A stretch of DNA of 64,000 bases from Rossellomorea aquimaris (GCF_000935355.1 NZ_JXZC01000005.1:181278-245277), one strand, 5' to 3'; shown: positions 17,788 to 26,954, numbered from the stretch's first letter. Program-made: numbers and translations. Notes: generated from the letters alone by a model not told the origin.

Positions 17788-17828
17788 TAAAAAAAACAAT
17801 GCTGACCATGGGTAAGTCAGGTCAGCAT
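17788..17828 (-). terminator. tpx terminator
   Basis: ATGCTGACC (17799-17807) pairs with GGTCAGCAT (17820-17828); the minus strand continues TGTTTTTTTT. Confidence 0.9.
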
Positions 17829-17858
17829 GTCTTGAAGAATATTCTGGTTTAGACAGGA

Positions 17859-18359
17859 TTATTTCGCGTTTTTCACTGCTTCTACGGCAGCGTCATAGTC
17901 CGGGTGATCAGTCGCTTCGCTTACATATTCCACATACGTCACTTCATCATTGCTGTCTACGACGAATACCGCACGTGCAAGCAGACGAAGCTCCTGGATG
18001 TGTACGCCGAATGCCTCACCGAAAGAAAGGTCGCGGTGATCGGAAAGCGTCTGGACATTTTCAATTCCGTTCGCTCCGCACCAGCGCTTTTGCGCGAATG
18101 GAAGATCCACGGAAACCGTCAATACTTCTACATTATCAAACTTTGTTGCTTCTTCATTGAACTTGCGTGTTTGTGCATCACAAACAAATGTATCTATGGA
18201 AGGAACGACACTGATCAAACGCACCTTGCCTTTGGAATCATTCAGTGTGACTTCCGACAGATCATTAGCTAATACTGTGAAGTTGGGAGCTTTGTCCCCT
18301 ACTTTTACCTCATTACCTAATAGAGTGACAGGGTTTTTCTTAAATGTAATGTTTGCCAT
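17859..18359 (-). CDS. tpx: Thiol peroxidase (2-Cys peroxiredoxin, Tpx)
   Basis: 166 residues, the usual Tpx length. Reduces peroxides using thioredoxin. Peroxidatic cysteine C60 in [14 protein letters not shown]; resolving cysteine C94 in KRWCGANG, as in atypical 2-Cys Tpx. The chosen start ([10 protein letters not shown]) has AGGAGG 8 nt upstream; a longer reading is possible but lacks a ribosome site. Cytosolic antioxidant. Confidence 0.97.
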   Translation of the reverse strand: MANITFKKNPVTLLGNEVKVGDKAPNFTVLANDLSEVTLNDSKGKVRLISVVPSIDTFVCDAQTRKFNEEATKFDNVEVLTVSVDLPFAQKRWCGANGIENVQTLSDHRDLSFGEAFGVHIQELRLLARAVFVVDSNDEVTYVEYVSEATDHPDYDAAVEAVKNAK

Positions 18360-18443
18360 TATTTGTTCCTCCTCCATAATAATATGTACATGTTTATAGT
18401 ACAGAAAAACGATGTGGTAAAGCAAATCATAGGGATTGTTTTC

Positions 18444-18489
18444 AAAAAAAAGATGAGCTCACTCATACTCGAGTAAGCTCTCCATCTTT
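18444..18489 (-). terminator. ytfJ terminator
   Basis: Imperfect long stem (18449-18464 with 18471-18489) followed on the minus strand by eight T. It overlaps the ytfJ stop. Confidence 0.85.
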
Positions 18490-18968
18490 TACAGATCAAG
18501 TTTTTGATTATGATTACCCTGACTGTTATTGTCCTGCTTGTTATCGTCCTTTTTCATCATACCCTGAATCTTCTCGATGGCACCCGGAGCCAAGTCCAGC
18601 AGGCGATCGATCAGATGAGTGCTTTCATCTAAATGGAGCATCTTGATTCCTTTTGAGCTGACGATCAGGAATGCGATCGGGGTAATGGAGACACCGCCCC
18701 CGCTACCTCCACCGAATGGCTGCTGTTTAGGGGATGACTTGTCACTTCCGCCGTCTCCGCCTTTTCCGCCACCATCCTCTTTTCCTTTGCCATCAATGAT
18801 GAATTCACTTCCACCTGCAGCAAATCCAAAGCCAACCTTCGATACTGTCAGGATGACACTTCCATCGGGTGTTTCAACGGGATCACCGATAATCGTATTC
18901 ACATCAATCATTTCTTTTAAATTTTCCATTGCCGTGGTCATTAGACCTTCAATAGGATGTTCTGACAT
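18489..18968 (-). CDS. ytfJ: YtfJ/GerW-family sporulation protein
   Basis: 159 residues. Family core MEN(L)KEMIDVNTIIGDPVETPDGSVILTVSKVGFGFAAGG, followed by a glycine-rich loop (GGGKGGDGG, then GGGSGGGVSITPIAFLIV) and an acidic, Q/N-rich tail. GerW members are made in the forespore and affect germination in some species. AAGGAGG site. Downstream of ytfI by 15 bp, so probably one operon. Confidence 0.92.
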   Translation of the reverse strand: MSEHPIEGLMTTAMENLKEMIDVNTIIGDPVETPDGSVILTVSKVGFGFAAGGSEFIIDGKGKEDGGGKGGDGGSDKSSPKQQPFGGGSGGGVSITPIAFLIVSSKGIKMLHLDESTHLIDRLLDLAPGAIEKIQGMMKKDDNKQDNNSQGNHNQKLDL

Positions 18969-18983
18969 ATAAAGACCTCCTTA

Positions 18984-19694
18984 TTAAACTGAATGTTTTT
19001 CTCCAGAAATTGTGGAAAGGGGTTTTGTCTTGAACTTAGCCATACCGCCTCGCCAGTACCGAAGTATCTTGAAACCTACTAGGATAGCATTCCCTATCCG
19101 AAACTGGATAATACATGAAAATTGCGTTTGGATCACAGCATGCTGGAATGTCGGAGTCACCTCTATGACGGGCATGGATTGTAAGCGCATATAACCGCTC
19201 AGAATGCCGATGATGCTCCCTTTCATACCCCAGATTGTCCCTGTTAACGTCCCTGTTGATGCTGCATCCCCAGTGCCGAATAACGTCTTCCAATGCACAT
19301 GATCCAGTTTGACTTTCTTGAGAAACGACCTGATGATTCTGTGAAGTGACTGGACATGGATGATGATCTCCTTCGTATCATTCAAACTATCTATAAAATC
19401 ATTTGGAGTGATTTTCTTTTTAGAAGTCTTTTTATTTGATGGATTGCTTTCATTGCCTCTTTTTTGTTCTTCCTCAAACACAATATTCGGACCATCGTCA
19501 TCGAGTTTGACTAACGGAATATCGATTGTATATTTTAGCAAGCCAAACCATGCCCTAAGCTTCACCTTGAAATGGTCATTGTCATTCCCGTGGTACAAAG
19601 AGAGAGTAACGGTCAGCTTCGTTATAATAAGAAGAAATAATATTAACAAGATAAGTGCCATAACGATCAATAAAGTCCAAATCCACCAGCTCAT
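18984..19694 (-). CDS. ytfI: YtfI, DUF2953 membrane-associated protein
   Basis: 236 residues. One N-terminal transmembrane helix (about 3-26), then a basic domain; two weaker hydrophobic stretches near residue 145-165 and 190-210. Matches the DUF2953 family always found with ytfJ in Bacillus. Function unknown; linkage implies a sporulation role. First gene of the ytfI-ytfJ pair. Confidence 0.88.
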   Translation of the reverse strand: MSWWIWTLLIVMALILLILFLLIITKLTVTLSLYHGNDNDHFKVKLRAWFGLLKYTIDIPLVKLDDDGPNIVFEEEQKRGNESNPSNKKTSKKKITPNDFIDSLNDTKEIIIHVQSLHRIIRSFLKKVKLDHVHWKTLFGTGDAASTGTLTGTIWGMKGSIIGILSGYMRLQSMPVIEVTPTFQHAVIQTQFSCIIQFRIGNAILVGFKILRYWRGGMAKFKTKPLSTISGEKHSV

Positions 19695-20009
19695 ATTTTC
19701 ACACCCTTCAACCTCTTATTATGGCCTTTGCCCGGGAAAATAAACTATGGGGTAAAGATATTGTGCTTGGAAGCGGCTTGTTTAACGGGAAAAAGGAGTA
19801 ATATTTGAAGAATATACTTGCGATAGTGGATTTTTTTCCGGTCTCTGGATGATTTTTCGGTCAGTGGAGGTCGATCCGGGCGCCTGCTTTTTAATAATTG
19901 CGTCGTTTCCCTTTGGATTCTTTACGACCCCCTAATTCCTTTGGACACTTTTGTACCAAAAACAGTACACTAGAACCATAAATACAGAGGAATTTTGGAG
20001 GTCTGTTCC

Positions 20010-20321
20010 ATGTCGAAAAAGATTGAAGCCTTAGAAGAAGTAAAGAGAAATTATGTACGGATGGCTTTAGAGAGTGGGAATTATTCATCTATTTCTCGAA
20101 ACGCTGGGATTTCACGGTCTACTTTGACAAGGTGGATCAAGGAATATGAGGATGAGGTACGTGATCAAATGGAAAATCCTGCTTCTGCTATCTTATCCAC
20201 TGAGCCTTCTAAAGAAGAGCTTAAAGCAAAATATGAACAAGCGATGAAACTGCTTGGTGAAAAAGAACTTGAAGTTGCGATGCTTAGAAACTTATTAAAA
20301 AAAAACCAATACCGGCCATGA
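20010..20321 (+). CDS. IS3-family transposase OrfA (helix-turn-helix)
   Basis: 103 residues from ATG 20010 (GGAGG 8 nt upstream). N-terminal helix-turn-helix GNYSSISRNAGISRSTLTRWIKEY binds the IS ends; C-terminal leucine zipper (LKAKYEQAMKLLGEKELEVAMLRNLL). Ends in a run of nine A at 20297-20305, a classic -1 slippery site, and overlaps orfB as ATGA. Confidence 0.93.
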   Translation: MSKKIEALEEVKRNYVRMALESGNYSSISRNAGISRSTLTRWIKEYEDEVRDQMENPASAILSTEPSKEELKAKYEQAMKLLGEKELEVAMLRNLLKKNQYRP

Positions 20322-21271
20322 CCGTCTTAGAAGAGATTCGAGTATGGGCAAAGGAGGGGTTTCATATTACTAAGCTCACTGAAATAACAGGGACAAACAG
20401 ATCCCTGTATTATTACCATAATGCCACTGACGAACCAGTTGAAATGGTAGAGAAAAGAGGGCGTCCTTTTCCAGGGTATTCAAAGACTACTTCAGGTGAC
20501 TTCATCCCAGATGAGCAGATTGAGGAATTCTTGATGGAGGCCATCGAGGGCGATGGTGCCACGTATGGTGTGAAGAATCTCGCTCAGTTATTAAATGATG
20601 AACACGACCTTCAAATTAATCATAAAAAGGTAGCCAGGTTGTGCAAAAAATTAGGAATTCTACTTCCACAACGACATGGAAATCCCAAATACCCCAAACG
20701 ACTTGTTCGTAATCGTATCATTACTGCCCCTAATCAACTTTGGCAGCTTGATATTAAGTATGGAAGCATTGTTGGAAGCAGGAGATTTTTCTTTGTGGCA
20801 TGTGCAATTGATGTCTTCGATCGCTCCATCGTTGGATATTACAGAGGACCAAGGTGTACAGCCAAAGATATAACCGGAATGCTTAATGAAGCCATTATTA
20901 GACGACAGTTACAGGTCATAGATGATTCTAAAGGCCATTGCATTGTGATAAGAACAGATAATGGGCCGCAATTTATCAGTAATTTATTTGGGGAGTTTTG
21001 TGAGAAAAACAACGTTTTTCATGAACGGATTCCCCCAAGGTCACCAAACTACAATGCCTATATCGAATCCTTTTTTAGTATCTTGGAACGTGATTTATTC
21101 AGGCGATATGAATTTACCTATTTTGAAGAAGCGTATTACGAAATTGATGAGTTTATGGAATTCTACAACCACCGTAGATATCACGGAAGCCTTGGAAGAA
21201 TGTCACCCGTGAAGTTTCATGAGAAATACAAAGATAGTGGTTTTCCTGAAGAAATGGCTTTAAGCCTTTAA
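20318..21271 (+). CDS. IS3-family transposase OrfB (DDE integrase domain)
   Basis: 317 residues. HTH_21-like region (about 60-120) then an rve integrase core with D145 (WQLDIKYG), D214 (IRTDNGPQF) and E250 (AYIESFF), giving D-D-35-E. All catalytic residues intact, no stop or frameshift. In the -1 frame relative to orfA, so it can be made either from its own ATG or as an OrfAB fusion by slippage on A9. Confidence 0.95.
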   Translation: MTVLEEIRVWAKEGFHITKLTEITGTNRSLYYYHNATDEPVEMVEKRGRPFPGYSKTTSGDFIPDEQIEEFLMEAIEGDGATYGVKNLAQLLNDEHDLQINHKKVARLCKKLGILLPQRHGNPKYPKRLVRNRIITAPNQLWQLDIKYGSIVGSRRFFFVACAIDVFDRSIVGYYRGPRCTAKDITGMLNEAIIRRQLQVIDDSKGHCIVIRTDNGPQFISNLFGEFCEKNNVFHERIPPRSPNYNAYIESFFSILERDLFRRYEFTYFEEAYYEIDEFMEFYNHRRYHGSLGRMSPVKFHEKYKDSGFPEEMALSL

Positions 21272-21510
21272 AATAAAGGTTTTTCCTTCTTCATAAAAGC
21301 GAAGAAGGAAAAACAAAATGAAAAACTAAGTACAAGTAAGACCCTTGGAGAAAACGTCAGTAATTAGGGGGTCAAACCGGATTTGCGTCTTATTTTAATT
21401 ATTTGCGTCATTTGTAACCGTAATTGCGTCGTTTTTCAATTATTTGCGTCGTTCTTTACGGTTATTGCGTCTCCTTACAATTAATGTAAATATAAAACAC
21501 TTCTCTCAAT

Positions 21511-21545
21511 AAAAAAAACCAAACCCATCAAAACAGGTTTGGTTT
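21511..21545 (-). terminator. sppA-yteJ terminator
   Basis: AAACCAAACC (21516-21525) with GGTTTGGTTT (21536-21545); eight T on the minus strand. Confidence 0.9.
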
Positions 21546-21550
21546 CTAAT

Positions 21551-22096
21551 TTAAAGCGCAGGCCTAAATTCCAGCTTCTTCTTTTCCTGAACCACCGTCG
21601 TATCGGCGAACAAATCATGTATTCCTTGTTTTTTATTCGTAAAGGCTACAACCACGTAGAGAATGAAGATCGTGGTAGAGATAAAACGACCGATCAATTC
21701 TCTGAAGATAATCGTTCCCCACGAAGGCTTCTTCCCTTTTAAATCGATGACCTTAATGCCGAATACCATTTTACCGATTGTTTGGCTGAAGTATTTTGTC
21801 ATTAAAATAAAGTATCCATAAAAAACAATACTCGTTAATATCGAAATAGGAGCAAACATGGAGCCTTCCGATAGTGAAATATCCAATAGTTTTAAAATTG
21901 GATTGACGACTAATCGTGTAATGCTTCCAATCACGATAAGGTCCAGTAAATATGCCCAAAACCTTATCCAAAATCCTGCTAAGTAATATCCATCGCCCAG
22001 CCCCGATTGATGGGGAGATGGCGAATGAATTTCGATACGCTCCCGCTCTTCATCATGTAGTACAGAACGATCTTGTGTGTCACTCACGTCATTCAC
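21551..22096 (-). CDS. yteJ: RDD-family membrane protein YteJ (SppI-like SppA inhibitor)
   Basis: 181 residues. Acidic N-terminus, then the RDD motif segment GFWIRFWAYLLDLIVIGSI and three to four membrane helices (about 44-65, 80-100, 125-145). The last residues are basic (QEKKKLEFRPAL). In B. subtilis YteJ (SppI) inhibits the signal peptide peptidase SppA. Only 5 bp separate it from sppA, so the two share a transcript. Confidence 0.9.
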   Translation of the reverse strand: MNDVSDTQDRSVLHDEERERIEIHSPSPHQSGLGDGYYLAGFWIRFWAYLLDLIVIGSITRLVVNPILKLLDISLSEGSMFAPISILTSIVFYGYFILMTKYFSQTIGKMVFGIKVIDLKGKKPSWGTIIFRELIGRFISTTIFILYVVVAFTNKKQGIHDLFADTTVVQEKKKLEFRPAL

Positions 22097-22101
22097 CTTC
22101 C

Positions 22102-23112
22102 TTATTCAGAGTATAGATACATTAATCGTGGAGAATTTGGTTTGGATAGCAGCTTCATCAATGCCGCAGCTTCCATGTCCTGCCCGATCATTTTCTTGGC
22201 ACCCATACTGAAGAATTCAGAGAAAGGATCGCCTGCAGTGTATTCAAATACTTGAGCACCTTTTAACTTATGGTCTTTTTTCATGGCTTCGATGGTATCT
22301 TCTACATAGCCGAATTCGTCAATCAGATTGGCTTCTTTGGCCTGGATTCCGTCGTATACTCTTCCATCTGCAATTTTCTTGACCTCTGCTTCGGACATAT
22401 CGCGGCCACTCGCAATGACATCCACGAAGCCTTCATAGGAATTGTCGATCATGGATTGAAGGATCTTTCTCTCTTCATCCGTCATTTCACGGGTCGGACT
22501 CATGATATCTTTATATGGTCCACTCTTGATGGTCACGAAATCGACCCCATATTTTTCTGCTAATTCAGAGTAGTTGATGCTTTGCATGATGACACCGAGT
22601 GAACCGGTCAATGTTTCTTTGCTGGCGAATATCTTCGTAGCCGGTGCAGATATGTAGTAACCTCCGGAAGCTGCAGTCCCCCCCATTGATACATAAATCG
22701 GCTTCTTCGTTTTTTCCATGATTTCAACAAGCTTCGAATGGATCTGAGCACTCTCCACTACGCCTCCACCCGGGGAATTCACTTTCAAGATAATCCCTTT
22801 AACAGATTTATCTTCTTGAACCGCATCCAGCTTTTTCATAAAGAGTTCGTGATTGTATCCAGGGCTTTCAAATACGGATGTAGCTCCGCCCGTATCCTGA
22901 ATGACGCCTTCCACTTCTAAAACAGCGATTCGTTTCTGTGCATTTCCTTCTTCAATCACTTCTTCACCGAAAGCATCCTCCGTTCCGCCAAACATATCTT
23001 CAAATGCTTTATCAAAATCACTGGTTGCCGCAGATGTAGCGAAATTGACTACGACAGAAACAAAAAATAACCCAACAGCAATACCTAATGCCGTCCATCT
23101 TTTTGCATTCAT
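22102..23112 (-). CDS. sppA: Signal peptide peptidase SppA
   Basis: 336 residues, the short bacillar form. N-terminal membrane anchor (about 7-29), extracytoplasmic S49 peptidase. Nucleophile S149 in GGTAASGGYYIS and general base K201 in SGPYKDIMSP, 52 residues apart as in the B. subtilis enzyme (S147/K199). NSPGGGV oxyanion region present. Degrades remnant signal peptides in the membrane. GGGAGG site before ATG. Operon with yteJ. Confidence 0.96.
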   Translation of the reverse strand: MNAKRWTALGIAVGLFFVSVVVNFATSAATSDFDKAFEDMFGGTEDAFGEEVIEEGNAQKRIAVLEVEGVIQDTGGATSVFESPGYNHELFMKKLDAVQEDKSVKGIILKVNSPGGGVVESAQIHSKLVEIMEKTKKPIYVSMGGTAASGGYYISAPATKIFASKETLTGSLGVIMQSINYSELAEKYGVDFVTIKSGPYKDIMSPTREMTDEERKILQSMIDNSYEGFVDVIASGRDMSEAEVKKIADGRVYDGIQAKEANLIDEFGYVEDTIEAMKKDHKLKGAQVFEYTAGDPFSEFFSMGAKKMIGQDMEAAALMKLLSKPNSPRLMYLYSE

Positions 23113-23269
23113 TTTGTATATTCCTCCCTTGTTTACCCTATCTTATGTAAGGATATGAATATCATTCTCACGTGAAAACATGATAGAATATTCACTAAGT
23201 TAGATTCTAGCAAAATTTTAAGGAAATGGGAAAAATTATCTTATTTTTAATTCCAGGGAGGTACATACG

Positions 23270-24070
23270 ATGAATAACCGTCGAAATATTTATTTCTATG
23301 CCTTACACGAAGAAGGGATGCAGGCAAAGCTCGACCGTTTATACGAGCTTGCCAAGCGCTATGATTTCAACATTGTCGATTCTCCAAAGACAGCGAATAT
23401 CATCGTCAGTATCGGAGGGGATGGAACGTTCCTTCAAGCCGTCCGCCAAACAGGCTTCAGGCAGGATTGCTTGTATGCAGGCGTTTCAACAGGTGGCACC
23501 CTGAGTATGTATTGTGATTTCCATATTGACGATACGTCCAAAATGATTGAAGCGATGACAACCGAGCAAATCGAAGTTCGCAAATATCCGACCATAGAAG
23601 TAACCGTTGATAACCAAACTTCCTTCCATTGTCTGAATGAATTCAGCATCCGCTCCGGCATCATCAAAACCTTTGTCATGGACGTATTCATCGATGAAAA
23701 CCATTTCGAAACGTTCCGGGGAGATGGCATGATCATTGCAACGCCGACAGGAAGTACGGCTTACAATAAATCCGTCAGCGGAGCAGTGGTGGATCCCATG
23801 CTGCCTTGTATTCAAGTGAGCGAGATGGCGTCCCTGAATAATAATCGCTATCGTACCCTCGGGTCTTCCTTCATTCTCAGTGATAAGCGCCGTTTGGTCC
23901 TTAAGATTGTCCAGGACGGTAATGACTACCCTGCAATGGGGATGGACAATGAGGCTCTCAGTATTCAACACGTGGAAAAAGTCGAAGCGAAATTAAGCGA
24001 TAAAATCATTAAAACGGTAAAATTAAAAGATAATTCGTTCTGGGAAAAAGTGAAGCGTTCGTTCTTATAA
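23270..24070 (+). CDS. ppnKB: NAD kinase (second type, YtdI/PpnKB)
   Basis: 266 residues. Phosphorylates NAD to NADP. GGDGT motif in IIVSIGGDGTFLQAV (about residues 47-61), then NEFSIRSG and the glycine-rich ATPTGSTAYNKSVSGAVV loop. Divergent from sppA as in B. subtilis. Good GGGAGG site. Confidence 0.95.
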   Translation: MNNRRNIYFYALHEEGMQAKLDRLYELAKRYDFNIVDSPKTANIIVSIGGDGTFLQAVRQTGFRQDCLYAGVSTGGTLSMYCDFHIDDTSKMIEAMTTEQIEVRKYPTIEVTVDNQTSFHCLNEFSIRSGIIKTFVMDVFIDENHFETFRGDGMIIATPTGSTAYNKSVSGAVVDPMLPCIQVSEMASLNNNRYRTLGSSFILSDKRRLVLKIVQDGNDYPAMGMDNEALSIQHVEKVEAKLSDKIIKTVKLKDNSFWEKVKRSFL

Positions 24071-24071
24071 A

Positions 24072-24108
24072 AAAATGGGGTTCTGAATGGGTATCAGAAC
24101 CCCATTTT
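24072..24108 (+). terminator. ppnKB terminator
   Basis: Stem 24072-24086 with 24094-24108 (15 bp), right after the stop codon; works on either strand. Confidence 0.8.
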
Positions 24109-24110
24109 CC

Positions 24111-24230
24111 TGTCTGTTGTGCCAAAACCAGGCCAACTTGTGCCACTTTGATCGGTTGTTGTGCCAAATTGTGAACAAGTGCAAGTTCCGTCCCTATTAC
24201 CAGTGAACAAAACCAAGGTCCGTCCCTATA
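24111..24230. repeat. About 21-nt phased array, core GTGCCA, plus a duplicated CCGTCCCTAT phrase
   Basis: GTGCCA starts at 24119, 24140 and 24161, with a partial GTGCAA at 24179. Followed by CCGTCCCTAT twice (about 24188 and 24220) 32 nt apart. Lies between the two convergent terminators. Confidence 0.6.
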
Positions 24231-24260
24231 AAAAACGCTCCAGCACATGCTGGAGCGTTT
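24229..24260 (-). terminator. rarD terminator
   Basis: 12-bp stem 24234-24245 with 24248-24259; TTTTTT tract on the minus strand. Confidence 0.9.
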
Positions 24261-24269
24261 CGCATTTCA

Positions 24270-25187
24270 TCACGCAGACAATCTCGCTTCCCTTCTTCGC
24301 TTTCGGGCGTACTGCACTCTTGAAGCTGTGAAGATGGTTAAGGCGAGCCATATGAACATAAACGAAATGAGATGGGTGAATGAGAATGTTTCGTTATAGA
24401 CCCAAATGCCAAGTATCAATGTGAGGGTCGGTGCAATGTATTGCAGGAACCCGACCATGTAAAGCGGGATTTGCTGAGCACCCTTTGAAAAGAATAATAA
24501 AGGGATGGCGGTTACCGCCCCGGCACCCATTAATAAGAGGTCCGTCCCTAACGATACATGGAATAGAGACATGGAACCTTCATTGTACATGTAGCCTAGG
24601 TAAAGTAAGGACACTGGAGCGATGGTCATGGTTTCCAGGGTCAGGCCGATGGATGATTCGACCTGAATGAGCTTTTTGGCTAATCCGTATAATCCGAAAG
24701 AGAATGCAAGACCTATGGCGATCCATGGGAAGTCACCGTAGGATATCGTTAGGATCAGAACCCCGACCGCGGCCAATCCAAAGGAGACGATTTGAGCCTT
24801 TGACAAGCTTTCCTTCAGGATGAATACCCCTAACAATACGCTTACCAAGGGGTTGATATAATAACCCAGGCTCGCTTCCACCATTTGATTTGTATTCACG
24901 GCCCAGATATAAATGAACCAGTTCATGCTGATCAATAAAGAAGCCAGTAGTAGCGCAAACAGCTGCTTCTTTTTCGTAAGCGATGTTTTTATATATGCCT
25001 GGAAGTCCTTCCAGCGTTTACTGACGAATAAAAATAAGAGCATAAACCAAAAGGACCAAAAAATGCGGTTAGCGAGAATTTCATAGGCGGAAACATGATT
25101 TAACCATTTCCAATAGATCGGGAGGATTCCCCATAAAAAATATGAAAAAGCTGTGTAGATGATTCCAGCTTGGTCGTTCTGCTTCAT
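24270..25187 (-). CDS. rarD: EamA/DMT-family permease RarD
   Basis: 305 residues with ten predicted membrane helices, two EamA halves. The start (GIIYTAFSYFLWGILPIYWKW) and ANRIFWSFWFML match RarD. Transports an unknown substrate. The ribosome site GGGGGTG lies in the arm of an inverted repeat (25195-25205), and its likely promoter is in the loop. Confidence 0.9.
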   Translation of the reverse strand: MKQNDQAGIIYTAFSYFLWGILPIYWKWLNHVSAYEILANRIFWSFWFMLLFLFVSKRWKDFQAYIKTSLTKKKQLFALLLASLLISMNWFIYIWAVNTNQMVEASLGYYINPLVSVLLGVFILKESLSKAQIVSFGLAAVGVLILTISYGDFPWIAIGLAFSFGLYGLAKKLIQVESSIGLTLETMTIAPVSLLYLGYMYNEGSMSLFHVSLGTDLLLMGAGAVTAIPLLFFSKGAQQIPLYMVGFLQYIAPTLTLILGIWVYNETFSFTHLISFMFIWLALTIFTASRVQYARKRRREARLSA

Positions 25188-25194
25188 AAAAACA

Positions 25195-25254
25195 CCCCCA
25201 AAACTATTTCTATTTCCGAAATATCTCCATTATATCCATGAAAAGTTTTGGGGG
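25195..25254 (-). terminator. ytcJ terminator/inverted repeat covering the rarD ribosome site
   Basis: CCCCCAAAACT (25195-25205) pairs with AGTTTTGGGGG (25244-25254) around a 38-nt loop; TGTTTTT follows. The loop carries a TATAAT (minus) with TTGCCC 17 bp upstream, a candidate rarD promoter. A read-through transcript would hide the rarD ribosome site; one started in the loop would not. Confidence 0.55.
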
Positions 25255-25264
25255 CAATGATTAT

Positions 25265-26863
25265 TTATTTTTTTTTATAAACGATAGACTCGTCCACAAT
25301 CGTCATATCTACCACTTTGTCTAACAAGAGATCGGCATCCTCTTTGAAGGGATCAATGTCTAAAACGGTAAAGTCCGCTGTAAAACCTTCGCGTATCACG
25401 CCTCTGTCATGTTCATGATGACAGGCATAGGCACTTCCTTTTGTAAAAAGGGATATGGCTTCATACATTGTCAGTTTTTCTTCCGGGCGATACTCAGTTT
25501 TATCAGGATCCAATGGATTCGTTCTCGTAACCGCCGCATGGATCCCCAATAGCGGATTAATCGGTTCGATCGGCGCATCAGATCCACCGGCACATGGAAT
25601 GCCTTCTTCAAGCAGGGTTTTCCACGCATAGTTATACTGCATGTTTTCCTCGCCAAGTCTCTCGACTACCCAAGGAAAATCTGACGCAACAAATCTTGGT
25701 TGAATATCAAGGATCAACGGAAGATCCTTTATTTTCTCGATCAGTTCTTTCCGCAGGATTTGTGCATGGATGAGTCGATCCCGTCTTTCAAAGTGAGATG
25801 GCTCTTCGATGATGGCATCCACTACATTTTCAAAAGCCTGATCCCCGATGGTATGGACGGCAATGGGAAGATCATACTTTCTTGCCTTTTTCACAAGTTC
25901 AAGAAGCCTTTCGTTTGTATGGATGCTGACACCGGTTGTACTTGGATCATCGGCGTATGGATAGCTTAACAGGGCTGTCCTTCCGCCTAAAGCGCCATCA
26001 GCAAAGATCTTCATGGCACCGAATTCAATGAATTGATCGCCACTCTGGAAGTGATGTCCATCTTCCTTCCAATCCTCAATCACTTCATGATGGACCAGCA
26101 GGTGAGACCTGAATTTTTTCTTGCCTTCGGTAATGGTTTTGACAAATGCATCATACGTTTTCTTAAAGTTTCCATAATAGCTTAAATCCTCTGTATGACC
26201 ACCGACCAGTCCATTCTCCCAGCAGCTTTCGATCCCCTTTGTCAGGGCCTCTACCAGATACTCGGATGAGATCGGGGGTAATGCATCGATCATCAGATCC
26301 TGGGCCTTATCCTTTAACAGGCCGTTTAGGGCACCACTTGCGTCCTTCTCAATTAACCCTCCGCCAGGATTTGGAGTCCCTTCATCAATACCGGCATTTT
26401 TTAAGGCGAGTGTATTCACCACCATGGCATGACGGCAAATGCGTTTTAATAGAACAGGATGATCCGGTACGACTTCATCAATTTCCTGCTTTGTTAAAAC
26501 CTCCGCATCACTCCAGAGGTTTTCGTTCCAGCCTTCACCGATGACCCATTGACCTTTCTCCAGGTCCTGTGCCTTTTCTTTGATTGCCTCTAACACTTCC
26601 TGCTTGCTATTCATACTGGAAAGATCCAGCCTCATTAACGTTTCGCCGTGACCGATCAGATGCATGTGACTATCTACAAACCCCGGGAACATCACTTTCT
26701 GCCCAAGATCTACTTCGGACTCGATCGTGAACTGTTCATTCTTTTCCAATTCGTCGGATGAGCCGAGGCCTTTGATGACTCCATTTTCCGTGTAGACTGC
26801 TTCAACATGATGTCCTTCGTTTTCCATTGTGTAGATGATTCCGTTTTTCCATAAAGTGCCCAT
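25265..26863 (-). CDS. ytcJ: Amidohydrolase, YtcJ type
   Basis: 532 residues, amidohydrolase 3 fold. Metal-binding VDSHMHLIGHG near residue 62 and further ligands in IAVHTIGDQA, QPRFV and the conserved GGSDAPIEPINPL. Probably hydrolyses a cyclic or acyclic amide such as an N-acyl compound; the substrate is not known. Sits next to mbcS as ytcJ does beside ytcI in B. subtilis. No signal peptide. Confidence 0.9.
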   Translation of the reverse strand: MGTLWKNGIIYTMENEGHHVEAVYTENGVIKGLGSSDELEKNEQFTIESEVDLGQKVMFPGFVDSHMHLIGHGETLMRLDLSSMNSKQEVLEAIKEKAQDLEKGQWVIGEGWNENLWSDAEVLTKQEIDEVVPDHPVLLKRICRHAMVVNTLALKNAGIDEGTPNPGGGLIEKDASGALNGLLKDKAQDLMIDALPPISSEYLVEALTKGIESCWENGLVGGHTEDLSYYGNFKKTYDAFVKTITEGKKKFRSHLLVHHEVIEDWKEDGHHFQSGDQFIEFGAMKIFADGALGGRTALLSYPYADDPSTTGVSIHTNERLLELVKKARKYDLPIAVHTIGDQAFENVVDAIIEEPSHFERRDRLIHAQILRKELIEKIKDLPLILDIQPRFVASDFPWVVERLGEENMQYNYAWKTLLEEGIPCAGGSDAPIEPINPLLGIHAAVTRTNPLDPDKTEYRPEEKLTMYEAISLFTKGSAYACHHEHDRGVIREGFTADFTVLDIDPFKEDADLLLDKVVDMTIVDESIVYKKK

Positions 26864-26954
26864 GATGTTTTTCCTTTCTTCATAAAAGTCTATTTTTCAA
26901 ATGTACCATATTATAGGAAGATTCTGAAAGGGGAAAGGTGTATGGTTCCCCATA

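Larger units (their letters stand above)
19926..21373 (+). mobile_element. IS3-family insertion sequence, apparently intact
   Basis: 1448 bp bounded by a perfect 12-bp inverted repeat GACCCCCTAATT (19926-19937) and AATTAGGGGGTC (21362-21373). Contains overlapping orfA and orfB in the -1 frame. No direct target duplication is visible (TTTAC on the left, AAACC on the right), so it may be old or rearranged. Confidence 0.92.
19895..21475. repeat. 20-21-nt phased intergenic array, core TTGCGTC, split by an IS element
   Basis: GCGTC at 19900-19904 on the left of the IS, and at 21385, 21405, 21426, 21446 and 21467 on the right: steps of 20-21 nt. Linkers alternate between AATTAT-ending and ACCGTAA/ACGGTTA-type sequences. 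The IS (19926-21373) lies within the array. 19820-19880 holds a decayed run with GGTC and TGGA at about 19-20 nt spacing. Confidence 0.7.

Noticed and set aside
18619..18972. Antisense frame over ytfJ rich in proline
   Set aside because: Mirror of the glycine-rich ytfJ coding region; no ribosome site.
19820..19880. Separate GGTC/TGGA array
   Set aside because: Two to three decayed units at 19-20 nt; could be chance or a relic of the neighbouring array.
19921..21380. Target-site duplication of the IS
   Set aside because: No 3-5 bp direct repeat could be found at the two ends.
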